Source: Stenotrophomonas africana (GTDB lineage Bacteria; Pseudomonadota; Gammaproteobacteria; Xanthomonadales; Xanthomonadaceae). Taken from it: 64,000 bases of DNA. The stretch lies in the NCBI RefSeq assembly GCF_013004645.1, contig NZ_JABEME010000007.1:1-64000 (forward strand), read 5' to 3'. A program made the position numbers and the translations under genes. Each line of letters starts with the position of its first letter. The stretch's first letter is position 1. The notes under the pieces are model-generated. The model was not told the DNA's origin. It saw only the letters and a list, made by a program, of their open reading frames with translations, and made no database searches. Positions 42,220 to 53,182 of this stretch are shown here, one piece after another.

Positions 42220-42316
42220 GACTTGAATCCTCTGCTGATCGACTCGATCTGTGAACACGGGAGTTTACCGGTTGCAGCGTTCTGCTTGCGAGGCATTTTT
42301 CGCGGCAACGGCTCCT

Positions 42317-42322
42317 TATAAT
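42317..42322 (+). promoter_or_regulatory. Consensus -10 box for the IscA-type gene
   Basis: TATAAT, a perfect -10 hexamer, lies 26 bases upstream of the ATG at 42348. The candidate -35 (CATTTT, 17 bases upstream) is weak, in an otherwise T-rich patch. Confidence 0.55.
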
Positions 42323-42347
42323 GTCCCCGTACCTCTGGAGTAGCCCC

Positions 42348-42686
42348 ATGGCCGTCAGCCTGACCCCCATTGCCTTCGAGCGCGTGCAGCGCTTTGTCGC
42401 CCAGACCCCCGGCGCGCTGGGCCTGCGTTTCGGCGTGACCAAGACCGGTTGCTCGGGCTGGGGTCACATCACCGACCTGGCCCGCGACGAGCGCGAGGGC
42501 GATACCGTGTTCGACCAGGACGGCGTGAAGATCTACGTCGATGCCAAGAGCCTGGCGCTGGTGGACGGCACCGTGATCGACTTCGGCAAGCACGGCCTGA
42601 GCGAGACCTTCACGTTCAGCAACCCGAATGCCACCGCCGAGTGTGGTTGCGGCGAGAGCTTCACCACCGACGCCGACAAGGCCTGA
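42348..42686 (+). CDS. iscA: A-type iron-sulfur carrier protein (IscA family)
   Basis: 112-residue Fe-S cluster carrier. The three ligand cysteines are Cys35 (TKTGCSGW), Cys99 and Cys101 (AECGCGESF), exactly the spacing of IscA. It stands alone, away from other isc or suf genes in this window, so ErpA or SufA-like roles are possible. CTGGAG precedes the ATG at 42348. It is divergent from asnS, and a SMAG unit follows its stop. Confidence 0.88.
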   Translation: MAVSLTPIAFERVQRFVAQTPGALGLRFGVTKTGCSGWGHITDLARDEREGDTVFDQDGVKIYVDAKSLALVDGTVIDFGKHGLSETFTFSNPNATAECGCGESFTTDADKA

Positions 42687-42697
42687 GGGCCGCCTGG

Positions 42698-42720
42698 GTA
42701 GTTGCCGGCCTTGGTCGGCA
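42698..42720. repeat. Single SMAG-type palindrome
   Basis: GTAG followed by TTGCCGGCC-TT-GGTCGGCA, 11 bases after the iscA stop. Confidence 0.65.
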
Positions 42721-42728
42721 CGGGTGAA

Positions 42729-42765
42729 GGGCACCCCGGTTCAGGAGCTCCAGGGCACCCCGGTT
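42729..42765. repeat. 13-base direct repeat touching the rpsF promoter
   Basis: GGGCACCCCGGTT occurs at 42729-42741 and 42753-42765, a 24-base period. The second copy runs into the -35 hexamer of the ribosomal-protein promoter. It could be a regulatory duplication or chance. Confidence 0.5.
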
Positions 42766-42792
42766 GCCCGGTCACCCCATCTGCGCCATAAT
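42764..42792 (+). promoter_or_regulatory. Promoter of the rpsF-rpsR(-rplI) operon
   Basis: TTGCCC (42764-42769) and CATAAT (42787-42792) are 17 bases apart. The start would be near 42799, leaving a leader of about 95 bases before rpsF. Confidence 0.65.
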
Positions 42793-42854
42793 GCGCGGCT
42801 TCCTGCCTTCCTGGCGGGAATCCTTGCCCCACCGCGGTATCAACGGCGGGGGGC

Positions 42855-42874
42855 TGTCCGGCCGCAAGGCCACA
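42855..42874 (+). ncRNA. Candidate S6:S18-binding leader hairpin upstream of rpsF
   Basis: A short stem with GCAA loop, in which TGT pairs with ACA and GCC with GGC while CCG is left bulged on the 5' side, lies 20 bases upstream of rpsF. It is followed by TCCGAAAGGT. From memory, rpsF leaders in many bacteria contain an S6:S18-binding hairpin with a CCG bulge mimicking the S18 site of 16S rRNA, used for autoregulation. Only the fold drawn by eye supports this. Confidence 0.45.
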
Positions 42875-42893
42875 TCCGAAAGGTAGAAAAAAC

Positions 42894-43331
42894 ATGAGTC
42901 GTCATTACGAAATCGTGTTCATGGTCCACCCGGACCAGAGCGAGCAGGTCCCGGCCATGATCGAGCGCTACAAGTCGCTGGTCGAGAACGGCAACGGCAC
43001 CATCCACCGTCTGGAAGACTGGGGCCGCCGCCAGCTGGCGTACCCGATCCAGAACCTGGTGAAGGCCCACTACGTGCTGCTGAACATCGAAGCCGACCAG
43101 GCCGTGCTGAACGAGCTGACCGAAAGCTTCCGCTTCAACGACGCCGTGCTGCGCAACCTGGTCATCAAGCGTGACGAGGCTGACACCGAGCAGTCGCTGA
43201 TCATGAAGAGCAAGGACGAGAAGGGTGACAAGCCGGAGCGCGGTGAGCGCCGTCGTCGTGACGACGAAGAAGGCGAGTCCACCACCACCGCTGACAACGA
43301 AGCCGGCGATGACGCCGCTTCCGCCGCCTAA
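42894..43331 (+). CDS. rpsF: 30S ribosomal protein S6
   Basis: 145-residue small-subunit protein that pairs with S18 on the platform. [20 protein letters not shown] and [15 protein letters not shown] are conserved S6 segments. The C-terminal 40 residues are highly charged ([19 protein letters not shown]) and acidic at the end; in enterics the tail is a substrate for RimK glutamylation. AAAGGT upstream serves as ribosome-binding site. It is the first gene of rpsF-rpsR. Confidence 0.98.
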   Translation: MSRHYEIVFMVHPDQSEQVPAMIERYKSLVENGNGTIHRLEDWGRRQLAYPIQNLVKAHYVLLNIEADQAVLNELTESFRFNDAVLRNLVIKRDEADTEQSLIMKSKDEKGDKPERGERRRRDDEEGESTTTADNEAGDDAASAA

Positions 43332-43342
43332 GGAGCCTTCCC

Positions 43343-43573
43343 ATGTCCAAGTTCTTCCGTCGCCGCAAGTTCTGCAAGTTCACGGCTGAAGGTGTGAAGG
43401 AGATCGACTACAAGGATCTCAACACCCTGCGCCAGTACCTGACCGAGAACGGCAAGATCGTGCCGAGCCGCGTCACCGGTACCAAGTCGAAGTACCAGCG
43501 CCAGCTGGCGACCGCCGTCAAGCGCGCTCGCTTCCTGGCCCTGATCCCGTACACCGACAACCACGACGTCTGA
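43343..43573 (+). CDS. rpsR: 30S ribosomal protein S18
   Basis: 76-residue basic protein. [25 protein letters not shown] and [28 protein letters not shown] are diagnostic. GGAG precedes the ATG, 11 bases after the S6 stop. It binds S6 on the platform; rplI follows after a 105-base gap. Confidence 0.98.
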   Translation: MSKFFRRRKFCKFTAEGVKEIDYKDLNTLRQYLTENGKIVPSRVTGTKSKYQRQLATAVKRARFLALIPYTDNHDV

Positions 43574-43678
43574 TGCCCGGCGGGGCGGCCCGGTGCCGCC
43601 CCCGCTGTGCCAGCTATTCGGACAGCCTTTGTTGCGGGGCGTCGCCTCGCTAACGAATAACTCATCTGGAGCAATACC

Positions 43679-44128
43679 ATGCAGCTGATCCTCCTGCAGA
43701 AAGTCACCAACCTCGGCAACCTGGGCGACCTGGTTGACGTGAAGCCGGGCTACGGCCGTAACTTCCTCGTGCCGCAGGGCAAGGCCGTTCCGGCCACCGA
43801 GAGCAACAAGGCCGAGTTCGAAGCCAAGCGCGCCGAGTACGAAGCCAAGGCCCAGGCCATCCACGCCGACGCTGACGCCCGCAAGGCCAAGCTGGAAGGC
43901 GCGAGCGTGACCATCCCGGCCAATGCTTCGACCGAAGGCAAGCTGTACGGCTCGGTCGGCGCCCGCGAAATCGCCGATGCCTTCACCGCTGCCGGCCTGC
44001 CGGTCAGCAAGAGCGAAGTCATCCTGGGCGAAGGCGCCTTCCGCAACATCGGCGAATACGACGTGCTGATCCACCTGCACGCCGACGTCGAGACCACCGT
44101 CAAGGTCGTCGTCGTCGCCGAAGCCTGA
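43679..44128 (+). CDS. rplI: 50S ribosomal protein L9
   Basis: 149-residue large-subunit protein. The N-terminal domain [36 protein letters not shown] is the L9 signature. A long central helix ([21 protein letters not shown]) joins it to the C-terminal RNA-binding domain. CTGGAG lies upstream. A strong terminator follows. Confidence 0.98.
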   Translation: MQLILLQKVTNLGNLGDLVDVKPGYGRNFLVPQGKAVPATESNKAEFEAKRAEYEAKAQAIHADADARKAKLEGASVTIPANASTEGKLYGSVGAREIADAFTAAGLPVSKSEVILGEGAFRNIGEYDVLIHLHADVETTVKVVVVAEA

Positions 44129-44159
44129 TCCCACGCCGCACGGCCTGGAATCACCGCAG

Positions 44160-44192
44160 AACGGGCGCCCGCAAGGGTGCCCGTTTTGTTTT
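44160..44192 (+). terminator. Rho-independent terminator after rplI
   Basis: AACGGGCGCCC (44160-44170), loop GCAA and GGGTGCCCGTT (44175-44185) followed by TTGTTTT. Confidence 0.92.
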
Positions 44193-44284
44193 ATGGCTCC
44201 GTTTCGTGGTGACGGGCCACGCTCGGCCGGCGGGGTGGGGCTGGACAATGTTCCACGCCCATTCGTAGAACACGGCCACATCGG

Positions 44285-44290
44285 TATACT
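44285..44290 (+). promoter_or_regulatory. Candidate -10 box of smc
   Basis: TATACT, 97 bases upstream of the smc ATG. A partial -35 (TTCGTA, 44262-44267) is 17 bases upstream. The interval 44193-44387 holds no gene. Confidence 0.45.
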
Positions 44291-44387
44291 CAGGGCGTCA
44301 CACCCGTTCCACGGGCATCGATCCCAACAGGATCAATGACTTGGAGGGTAAACGCAGGCCGCTTGCCGGCCCCAGTCCGGAACCCCT

Positions 44388-47300
44388 ATGCGTCTTTCCA
44401 CGATCAAGCTGTCCGGCTTCAAGTCGTTCGTCGATCCGACCACCCTGCACCTGCCGACCAACATGACCGGTGTGGTGGGGCCCAATGGCTGCGGCAAGTC
44501 GAACATCATCGACGCCGTGCGCTGGGTCATGGGCGAGAGTTCGGCCAGCCGCCTGCGTGGCGACTCGCTGACCGACGTGATCTTCTCCGGGTCCAATGCC
44601 CGCAAGCCGGTCTCGCAGGCCACGGTCGAGCTGATCTTCGACAACTCCGACCACACGATCTCCGGCGAGTACGCCTCGTTCAACGAAATCTCGGTCAAGC
44701 GCACGGTCAGCCGCGACGGCACCAGCAACTATTACCTCAACGGCACCAAGTGCCGCCGCCGCGACATCACCGATCTGTTCCTCGGCACCGGCCTGGGCCC
44801 GCGCAGCTACTCGATCATCGAGCAGGGCATGATCAGCCAGATCATCGAAGCGCGCCCGGAAGACCTGCGCGTGTACCTGGAAGAGGCGGCGGGCATCTCC
44901 AAGTACAAAGAGCGCCGCAAGGAAACCGAGACCCGCATCCGCCACACCCGCGAGAACCTGGACCGGCTGGGCGACCTGCGCGACGAGATCAGCAAGCAGC
45001 TGGAGCACCTCAAGCGCCAGGCCAAGCAGGCCGAGCAGTACCAGGCCCTGCAGGAAGAGCGCCGGATCAAGGATGCCGAGTGGAAGGCGCTGGAATTCCG
45101 TGGTCTCGACGGACGCCTGTCGAAGCTGCGCGAAGGCCTGTCGCAGGAAGAGACCAAGCTGCAGCAGCTGATCGCCGACCAGCGTGATGCCGAGGCCCGC
45201 ATCGAGACCTCGCGTGCGCGGCGCGAAGAGGCCGCTGACGCGCTCAACACCGCGCAGGCTGCGGTCTACCAGGTCGGCAGCACGCTGGCCCGCCTGGAGC
45301 AGCAGATCCAGCACCAGCGCGAGCTGTCGCAGCGCCTGCACAAGGCGCGCGATGAAACCCAGCAGGCGCTGGCCGAACTGGGCCAGCACATCAGCGGCGA
45401 CGAGGCCAAGCTGAGGGTGCTGCGCGAGGCGGTGGAGGCTGCCACCCCGCAGCTGGAGGAGCTGCAGGAAGAGAACGAGATCAAGCAGGAAAGCCTGCGC
45501 GAGGCCGAGGACCGCCTGGCCAGCTGGCAGCAGCGTTGGGAACAGCACACCTCGCAGAGTTCGGAGGCCTCGCGCGCCGGCGATGTCGAGCGCACGCGCG
45601 TGGACTATCTGGACAAGCAGATCCTTGACGCCGACCGGCGTCGTGAAGCCCTGGCCGCCGAGCGCGCCGGCCTGGACGTGGATGCGCTGGAAGAAACGTT
45701 CGAGCAGCTGCACCTGCAGCACGACACGCAGAAGACCGCGCTGGATGAATTGAGCGAAGACGTCGAACTGCGCAAGCAGGGCGTGGCGGCGGTGCAGGAA
45801 CAGCAGCGCAATGGCCAGAACGAACTGGCCGAACTGCGCAAGCAGGCCAACGGCCTGCGTGGCCGCCTGGCCTCGCTGGAAACCCTGCAGCAGGCCGCGC
45901 TGGGCCAGGAGCAGGGTGCGGCTGTGGCCTGGCTGAAGGCGCGTGGATTGGATTCGGCAGCGCGTGTCGGCGAACGCCTGGACGTTGATGCCGGCTGGGA
46001 AAATGCCGTGGAAAGCGCGCTCGGTCAGTTGATCGAAGGCGTGCTGGTCGATGACCCGGCCAGCCTGGTCGACGCGCTGGGCGAACTGGGCGAGGGCCAC
46101 ATTGCACTGGTCGCCAACGATGGCACGGACCTGAAGGTCGCGCCGACCTCGCTGGCCGCCCGCGTACGTGGCCCGGCAGCGATCCGTCGCCTGCTGGCAC
46201 ACCTGCATGCAGCAAAGGACCTTTCCGAAGCGAAGGCGTTGCAGGGCAGCCTTCCGGAAGGCGATTCAATCATCACCCAGAGCGGCGAGCGCCTGGGCCA
46301 GGGTTGGCTGCGCGTATCGCGCTCCGGTGCAGCCCAGCAGGGCGCGCTGCTGCGCGAGCGTGAGATCAATGAACTGCGTGAGCAGATCGAGCAGCTGCAG
46401 GACCGCGAGGCCGAGCTGGAAGAACAGCTGAGTGGTTTCCGTGAGCAGCTGCAGGCCGCCGAGCAGCAGCGCGAAGACGCGCAGCGGGCGCTGTACCAGG
46501 CCCATCGTGCGGTCTCTGAACTGGCGGGCCAGTTGCAAGGCCAGCAGGGCAAGGTGGAAGCGGCGCGCACGCGCATCGACCGCATCGAAGGTGAGCTGAA
46601 GCAGTTGCAGGAAACGCTGGAAGCCAACAACGAGCAGGCGCGTGAAGCGCGCTCACGGTTGGAGAACGCGGTCAGCAGCATGGGCGACCTGGAATCGACC
46701 CGGCAGCGACTGGAGGGCGAGCGCCGCCAGCTGACCGAGGCCCGCGACCTGGCGCGCGATGCTGCACGCGCGGTGCGTGAGCGCTCGCACTCGCTGGCGC
46801 TGACCCTGGAATCACAGCGGGCGCAGCTGGCCTCGTTGAGCCAGGCATTGGAGCGCATGGGCACTCAGCGCGGGCAGCTGGATTCGCGCCTGGGCGAACT
46901 GCATTCGCAGCTGGATGAAGGCGATTCGCCGGTCGAATCGCTGCAGGCCGAGCACCAGAACGCGCTGGAAGAGCGCGTGCGCGCCGATCGCGTGCTGACC
47001 GAGGCGCGCACGCTGCTGGACGGCATCGACGCCGAGCTGCGCAACTACGAACAGACCCGCCACCAGCGTGACGAGCAGGCGCTGGCCCAGCGCGAGCGCA
47101 TTTCGCAGCGCAAGCTGGACCAGCAGGCGCTGGTGCTCAGCGCGGAGACCCTGCAGGCGGCGGTGGAGAAGGCCGGCTTCGTGCTGCAGGACGTGCTCAA
47201 CGCGTTGCCCGAGGATGCCCGCCTGGGCGACTGGGAGCAGGCCGTTCACCAGATCGACGGCCGCATGCGCCGGCTGGAGCCGGTCAACCTGGCCGCCATC

Positions 47301-47891
47301 CACGAATACGGCGAGGCTTCGCAGCGCTCGGATTACCTGGATTCGCAGCACACCGACCTGACCACCGCGCTGGAAACCCTGGAAGACGCCATCCGCAAGA
47401 TCGACCGCGAGACCCGCGGTCGTTTCAAGGACACCTTTGATCGTGTCAACGCTGGCGTGCAGGCGTTGTACCCGCGCCTGTTCGGTGGCGGCCACGCCTA
47501 CCTGGAACTGACCGGTGAAGACCTGCTCGACACCGGTGTGACCATCATGGCGCGTCCTCCGGGCAAGCGCGTGTCCAGCATCTCGCTGCTGTCCGGCGGC
47601 GAGAAGGCGATGACCGCGGTGGCGCTGGTGTTCGCCATCTTCCAGCTGAATCCCGCGCCGTTCTGCCTGCTGGACGAGGTGGACGCGCCGCTGGATGAAG
47701 CCAACGTCGGCCGCCTGGCCAACATGGTCAAGGAAATGAGCGAAAAGGTGCAGTTCCTGTTCGTCAGCCACAACAAGGCGACGATGGAGGCAGCGCACCA
47801 GCTGTCGGGCGTGACCATGCGCGAGCCGGGCGTCAGCCGCCTGGTCAGCGTAGACCTGGAAGAAGCCGCGCGATTGGCGGGCGCGGCCTGA
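44388..47891 (+). CDS. smc: Chromosome segregation protein SMC
   Basis: 1167-residue condensin ATPase that organises and segregates the chromosome with ScpAB. Walker A GPNGCGKSN is at residues 31-39. Two long coiled coils (about 170-500 and 650-1000, Gln/Glu/Arg-rich) flank a hinge near 510-640. The C-terminal head has the signature LLSGGEKAM and Walker B FCLLDEVDAPLDEANV. All essential parts are present. It is followed after 46 bases by zipA, an order also seen in pseudomonads (smc-zipA-ligA). Confidence 0.97.
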   Translation: MRLSTIKLSGFKSFVDPTTLHLPTNMTGVVGPNGCGKSNIIDAVRWVMGESSASRLRGDSLTDVIFSGSNARKPVSQATVELIFDNSDHTISGEYASFNEISVKRTVSRDGTSNYYLNGTKCRRRDITDLFLGTGLGPRSYSIIEQGMISQIIEARPEDLRVYLEEAAGISKYKERRKETETRIRHTRENLDRLGDLRDEISKQLEHLKRQAKQAEQYQALQEERRIKDAEWKALEFRGLDGRLSKLREGLSQEETKLQQLIADQRDAEARIETSRARREEAADALNTAQAAVYQVGSTLARLEQQIQHQRELSQRLHKARDETQQALAELGQHISGDEAKLRVLREAVEAATPQLEELQEENEIKQESLREAEDRLASWQQRWEQHTSQSSEASRAGDVERTRVDYLDKQILDADRRREALAAERAGLDVDALEETFEQLHLQHDTQKTALDELSEDVELRKQGVAAVQEQQRNGQNELAELRKQANGLRGRLASLETLQQAALGQEQGAAVAWLKARGLDSAARVGERLDVDAGWENAVESALGQLIEGVLVDDPASLVDALGELGEGHIALVANDGTDLKVAPTSLAARVRGPAAIRRLLAHLHAAKDLSEAKALQGSLPEGDSIITQSGERLGQGWLRVSRSGAAQQGALLREREINELREQIEQLQDREAELEEQLSGFREQLQAAEQQREDAQRALYQAHRAVSELAGQLQGQQGKVEAARTRIDRIEGELKQLQETLEANNEQAREARSRLENAVSSMGDLESTRQRLEGERRQLTEARDLARDAARAVRERSHSLALTLESQRAQLASLSQALERMGTQRGQLDSRLGELHSQLDEGDSPVESLQAEHQNALEERVRADRVLTEARTLLDGIDAELRNYEQTRHQRDEQALAQRERISQRKLDQQALVLSAETLQAAVEKAGFVLQDVLNALPEDARLGDWEQAVHQIDGRMRRLEPVNLAAIHEYGEASQRSDYLDSQHTDLTTALETLEDAIRKIDRETRGRFKDTFDRVNAGVQALYPRLFGGGHAYLELTGEDLLDTGVTIMARPPGKRVSSISLLSGGEKAMTAVALVFAIFQLNPAPFCLLDEVDAPLDEANVGRLANMVKEMSEKVQFLFVSHNKATMEAAHQLSGVTMREPGVSRLVSVDLEEAARLAGAA

Positions 47892-47937
47892 CGTGCCATC
47901 CTAGTTACCTGAATGAACTAGCCGGAGAACCTATCGA

Positions 47938-48675
47938 ATGTCCGACACGGCACTGTTGCGCATCGGCATCCTGGCCGCCGGCCTGCTGTTGATCGCCGCG
48001 ATCTTCCTGTTTGGCCGTCCGAAAAAGAAGCCCCAGGGGCGCCGCGTGGAAGGCGCGGAACCGACCAGCGGCGAGCGCCGCGAGCCGGTGCTGGGCGAAG
48101 ACGGCGTCACCGTGGCCGAGGGCCGCGTCGAACCGGGCATGGGTACGGAAGGCGAGCAGGCCGAACTCGGCCTGGGTGAAACCGACCCGGGCGCCAGCGA
48201 CCTCGGAAAGCGCGCCACCCAGGATTTCGACAAGATCGTCTCGCTGTTCGTGGCCGCCCGCGCCGGCGAGCAGCTGCGTGGCGAGGACATCGTGGTGGCG
48301 GCGGAAAAGACCGGCCTGGTGTTCGGCCACATGAACGTGTTCCACCGTCTGGTGGAAGGCCACCCCGAGCGCGGCCCGATCTTCTCGATGGCCAGCATCA
48401 TGAAGCCGGGCAGCTTCGACATGGCCAACATCCGCGCCATGGAGACTCCGGCCATCGCCTTCTTCCTGACCCTGCCGGCGCCGCTGACCGCGCTGGACGC
48501 GTGGGAGAAGATGCTGCCGACCGTGCAGCGCATGGCCGAGCTGTTGGATGGCGTGGTGCTGGATGACAGCCGCAACGCGCTGGGCCGCCAGCGCATCGCG
48601 CACATCCGTGACGAGCTGCGCGCCTACGACCGTCAGCACCAGGCGCCGCCGCTGACCAAGACCCCGCGTTGGTAA
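47938..48675 (+). CDS. zipA: Cell division protein ZipA
   Basis: 245-residue bitopic protein that anchors FtsZ to the membrane. TM helix at residues 8-25 (RIGILAAGLLLIAAIFLFG), a Pro/Glu-rich linker (30-95) and the FtsZ-binding C-terminal domain (about 105-240, with FVAARAGEQLRGEDIVVAAEKTGLVFG). The linker is much shorter than that of E. coli ZipA (328 residues). It lies between smc and, after an inserted reverse-strand gene, ligA. Confidence 0.93.
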   Translation: MSDTALLRIGILAAGLLLIAAIFLFGRPKKKPQGRRVEGAEPTSGERREPVLGEDGVTVAEGRVEPGMGTEGEQAELGLGETDPGASDLGKRATQDFDKIVSLFVAARAGEQLRGEDIVVAAEKTGLVFGHMNVFHRLVEGHPERGPIFSMASIMKPGSFDMANIRAMETPAIAFFLTLPAPLTALDAWEKMLPTVQRMAELLDGVVLDDSRNALGRQRIAHIRDELRAYDRQHQAPPLTKTPRW

Positions 48676-48687
48676 GTGCTTTTTTCG

Positions 48688-48741
48688 GTGTGCCGACCAA
48701 CGGTCGGCACCCACAACAGTAGATCCACGCCATGCGTGGAT
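48688..48741. repeat. Two SMAG-type palindromes after zipA
   Basis: TGCCGACC-AAC-GGTCGGCA (48691-48709) and GTAG-ATCCACGC-CAT-GCGTGGAT (48719-48741) lie between the convergent zipA and aminotransferase genes. Confidence 0.75.
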
Positions 48742-48774
48742 GGGGCGAACCAAGGTTCTCCCCCACCAACAGGG

Positions 48775-49893
48775 TCAGGCCGGGACACCGGCCAACTTCG
48801 CGAACGCATGGCGGAACGCGGCCATCTCCTCTTCGGAGCCGACGGTCACGCGCACGCGCTGTGGCCAGATCGGCCAGCTGCGGCCGATGATCACGCCGTT
48901 GTCTGCCATCGCCTTGGCAAAGGCGGCACCGTCGCGCTGCACGTCCACCACGAAGCAGTTCGCTTCCGACGGCACGCAGCTGAAACCACGCTTGCCCAGC
49001 CACGCGATGGTGGCCTGCCGCACCTTGGCATTCTGCAGGCGGCGCTGCGGAATTAACTGCGGATCGCGCAGGCTGGCCAGTGCAGCGGCCAGCGCCGGCA
49101 CCGGCAGTGGGTTGTCGCCCAGGCTGGCCAGTTCGCGAAGGCGGTCGGGATGCGCGGCCGCCACGCCCAGGCGCAGGCCGGCCATGCCATACAGCTTGGA
49201 GAACGTACGCAACACGATCAGGTCATCGCGCTGCGCCACTTGTGCGATCAGGCTCGGCTGTTCGCTGTACTGCAGGTAGGCCTCGTCCAACAGCACGCGG
49301 GTGGATGCGGGCTTGTGGGCCAGCAGCCAGGCGAGCTCATCCGGCGGGCTGATCGAACCGGTCGGGTTGTTCGGGTTGCACACATACAGCAGTCCGGTCG
49401 GGCGTGCGTGCGCGGCGGCGACCATCGCGCGCAGGTCATGGGCGCCGTCGTCACGCAGCGGCACTTTCTGCACGTGCGCACCGTGGGCGGCGGCGACCTC
49501 GCCCAGCGTCTCGAAGGTCGGGTCGGCGACTACCAGTCCCGCCTGCGGGCCGGTCCATAGCACGGCGGCACGGTTCAGCGGTTCGCTGGAACCCGGATAG
49601 AGCCGCACGTGATCGGCCGGGATGCGCGCCTGTTCGATGAAGGCGTCGCGCACCTGACCGGCCAGTGCGAAACGGTAGCGGCCGCAACCGGCGATGCTGT
49701 CGCGTGCCGCCTGTTGGGCCGCGGGCGAGGGGCCGTAGGGACATTCGTTGAAATTCAGCAGCACCGCGCCTTCGGCAGGGGCGGCGGCTGTCGCGGGTTG
49801 GGCATGGCCGAGCTGTGGCAGCCCGCTGCCGGCGACAGCGAGGCCGGCACCGGCCAGTTGCAGGAAGCGTCGACGGGAAGCAGGCAGGGTCAC
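48775..49893 (-). CDS. Tat-exported class I/II PLP aminotransferase (histidinol-phosphate aminotransferase-like)
   Basis: 372-residue PLP enzyme with a twin-arginine signal. SRRRFLQLAGAGLAVAG (residues 6-22) matches the S-R-R-x-F-L-K pattern, and a likely cleavage site follows LGHA. The fold-type I core includes FNECPYGPSP, CNPNNPTG (substrate loop) and the PLP lysine in LRTFSKLYGMAGLRLG. It resembles HisC but would act outside the cytoplasm, so histidine biosynthesis is unlikely. The GTG at 49893 is the only start that gives the Tat signal; the frame runs far upstream by chance. It is inserted in reverse between zipA and ligA, with repeats on both sides. Substrate unknown. Confidence 0.88.
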   Translation of the reverse strand: MTLPASRRRFLQLAGAGLAVAGSGLPQLGHAQPATAAAPAEGAVLLNFNECPYGPSPAAQQAARDSIAGCGRYRFALAGQVRDAFIEQARIPADHVRLYPGSSEPLNRAAVLWTGPQAGLVVADPTFETLGEVAAAHGAHVQKVPLRDDGAHDLRAMVAAAHARPTGLLYVCNPNNPTGSISPPDELAWLLAHKPASTRVLLDEAYLQYSEQPSLIAQVAQRDDLIVLRTFSKLYGMAGLRLGVAAAHPDRLRELASLGDNPLPVPALAAALASLRDPQLIPQRRLQNAKVRQATIAWLGKRGFSCVPSEANCFVVDVQRDGAAFAKAMADNGVIIGRSWPIWPQRVRVTVGSEEEMAAFRHAFAKLAGVPA

Positions 49894-49965
49894 GGGCAGG
49901 ATTCCGAAGGGCAGACCGTCGCACGCTAGCGCTGGTGGGGATGGGCGGCAAGCTGCTTTTGCAGC

Positions 49966-50105
49966 GTCGAGCCGTGCTCGACCACAGACGTGCCAACCAA
50001 GGTTTGCACCTACCGGAGCTGGGGAGAAGGTTGGCACCTGCTGGAGCGGGGGAGTGGTTGGCGCCTGCCAGAGCGAAGCGCCAGTCGAGCATGGCTCGAC
50101 TCCAC
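49966..50105. repeat. Cluster of degenerate SMAG-type repeats upstream of ligA
   Basis: GTCGAGC-CGT-GCTCGAC (49966-49982), a TGCCAACC-AA-GGTTTGCA unit (about 49991-50008), two half units (GGTTGGCACCTGC, GGTTGGCGCCTGCC) and AGTCGAGC-ATG-GCTCGACT (50083-50101). They mix two palindrome classes and fill the divergent gap between the aminotransferase gene and ligA. No gene is seen here. Confidence 0.75.
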
Positions 50106-50148
50106 AAAAGGCAGGGCCGTTACCGGGCCTGACAGCCGGGCGCGGTAG

Positions 50149-52647
<2,499 letters not shown>

Positions 52648-52696
52648 TGACCCCGCCGGGTGCCTCGCGCCCGGCATGAAACACAAAGGAATACCG

Positions 52697-53182
52697 ATGC
52701 AGACCGCCCCGCTGGATTTCCGCCTGGCCACCCGCGCCGACGAAGAGCAGTTGATCGCGTTGATGCGCGAGTTCTACGCCGAAGACAAGATCGACTTCGA
52801 TGACGCGCGCGTGCGTCGCGGCGTGGACGCACTGCTGGCCGACCCACGCAACGGCGAAGTGCTGTTGTGGCTGGACGAGGCGGGCGAGGTGGTCGGTTAC
52901 GCAGTGATCGCGATGGGCTTCAGCCTGGAGCAGGGCGGCCACTTCATGCTGCTGGACGAGCTGTACCTGAGCCATCGCGCGCGCGGTCGTGGCCGCGGCA
53001 AGCAGGCGCTGGCCATCTGCGAACAGCGCGCGCGTGGCCGTGGCGTCAGCCGCCTGCGCCTGGAAGTGAACCACCACAACGAGCTCGCCCGTCGCCTGTA
53101 CCTGGCCAGCGGTTACATCGATGACACCCGCGATCTGTTGACCCTGCCGCTGGATCATCCGCGCCCGGAGGGCATCCTGTGA
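52697..53182 (+). CDS. GNAT family N-acetyltransferase
   Basis: 161 residues. FRLATRADEEQLIALMREFYAED opens the domain, and LDELYLSHRARGRGRGKQAL is the acetyl-CoA pyrophosphate loop (R/Q-x-x-G-x-G/A type). VNHHNELARRLYLASGYIDD is the C-terminal signature. AAAGGA precedes ATG 52697; an in-frame ATG at 52677 is possible. Acceptor unknown. It overlaps epmA by 4 bases, so both are translationally coupled. Confidence 0.9.
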   Translation: MQTAPLDFRLATRADEEQLIALMREFYAEDKIDFDDARVRRGVDALLADPRNGEVLLWLDEAGEVVGYAVIAMGFSLEQGGHFMLLDELYLSHRARGRGRGKQALAICEQRARGRGVSRLRLEVNHHNELARRLYLASGYIDDTRDLLTLPLDHPRPEGIL

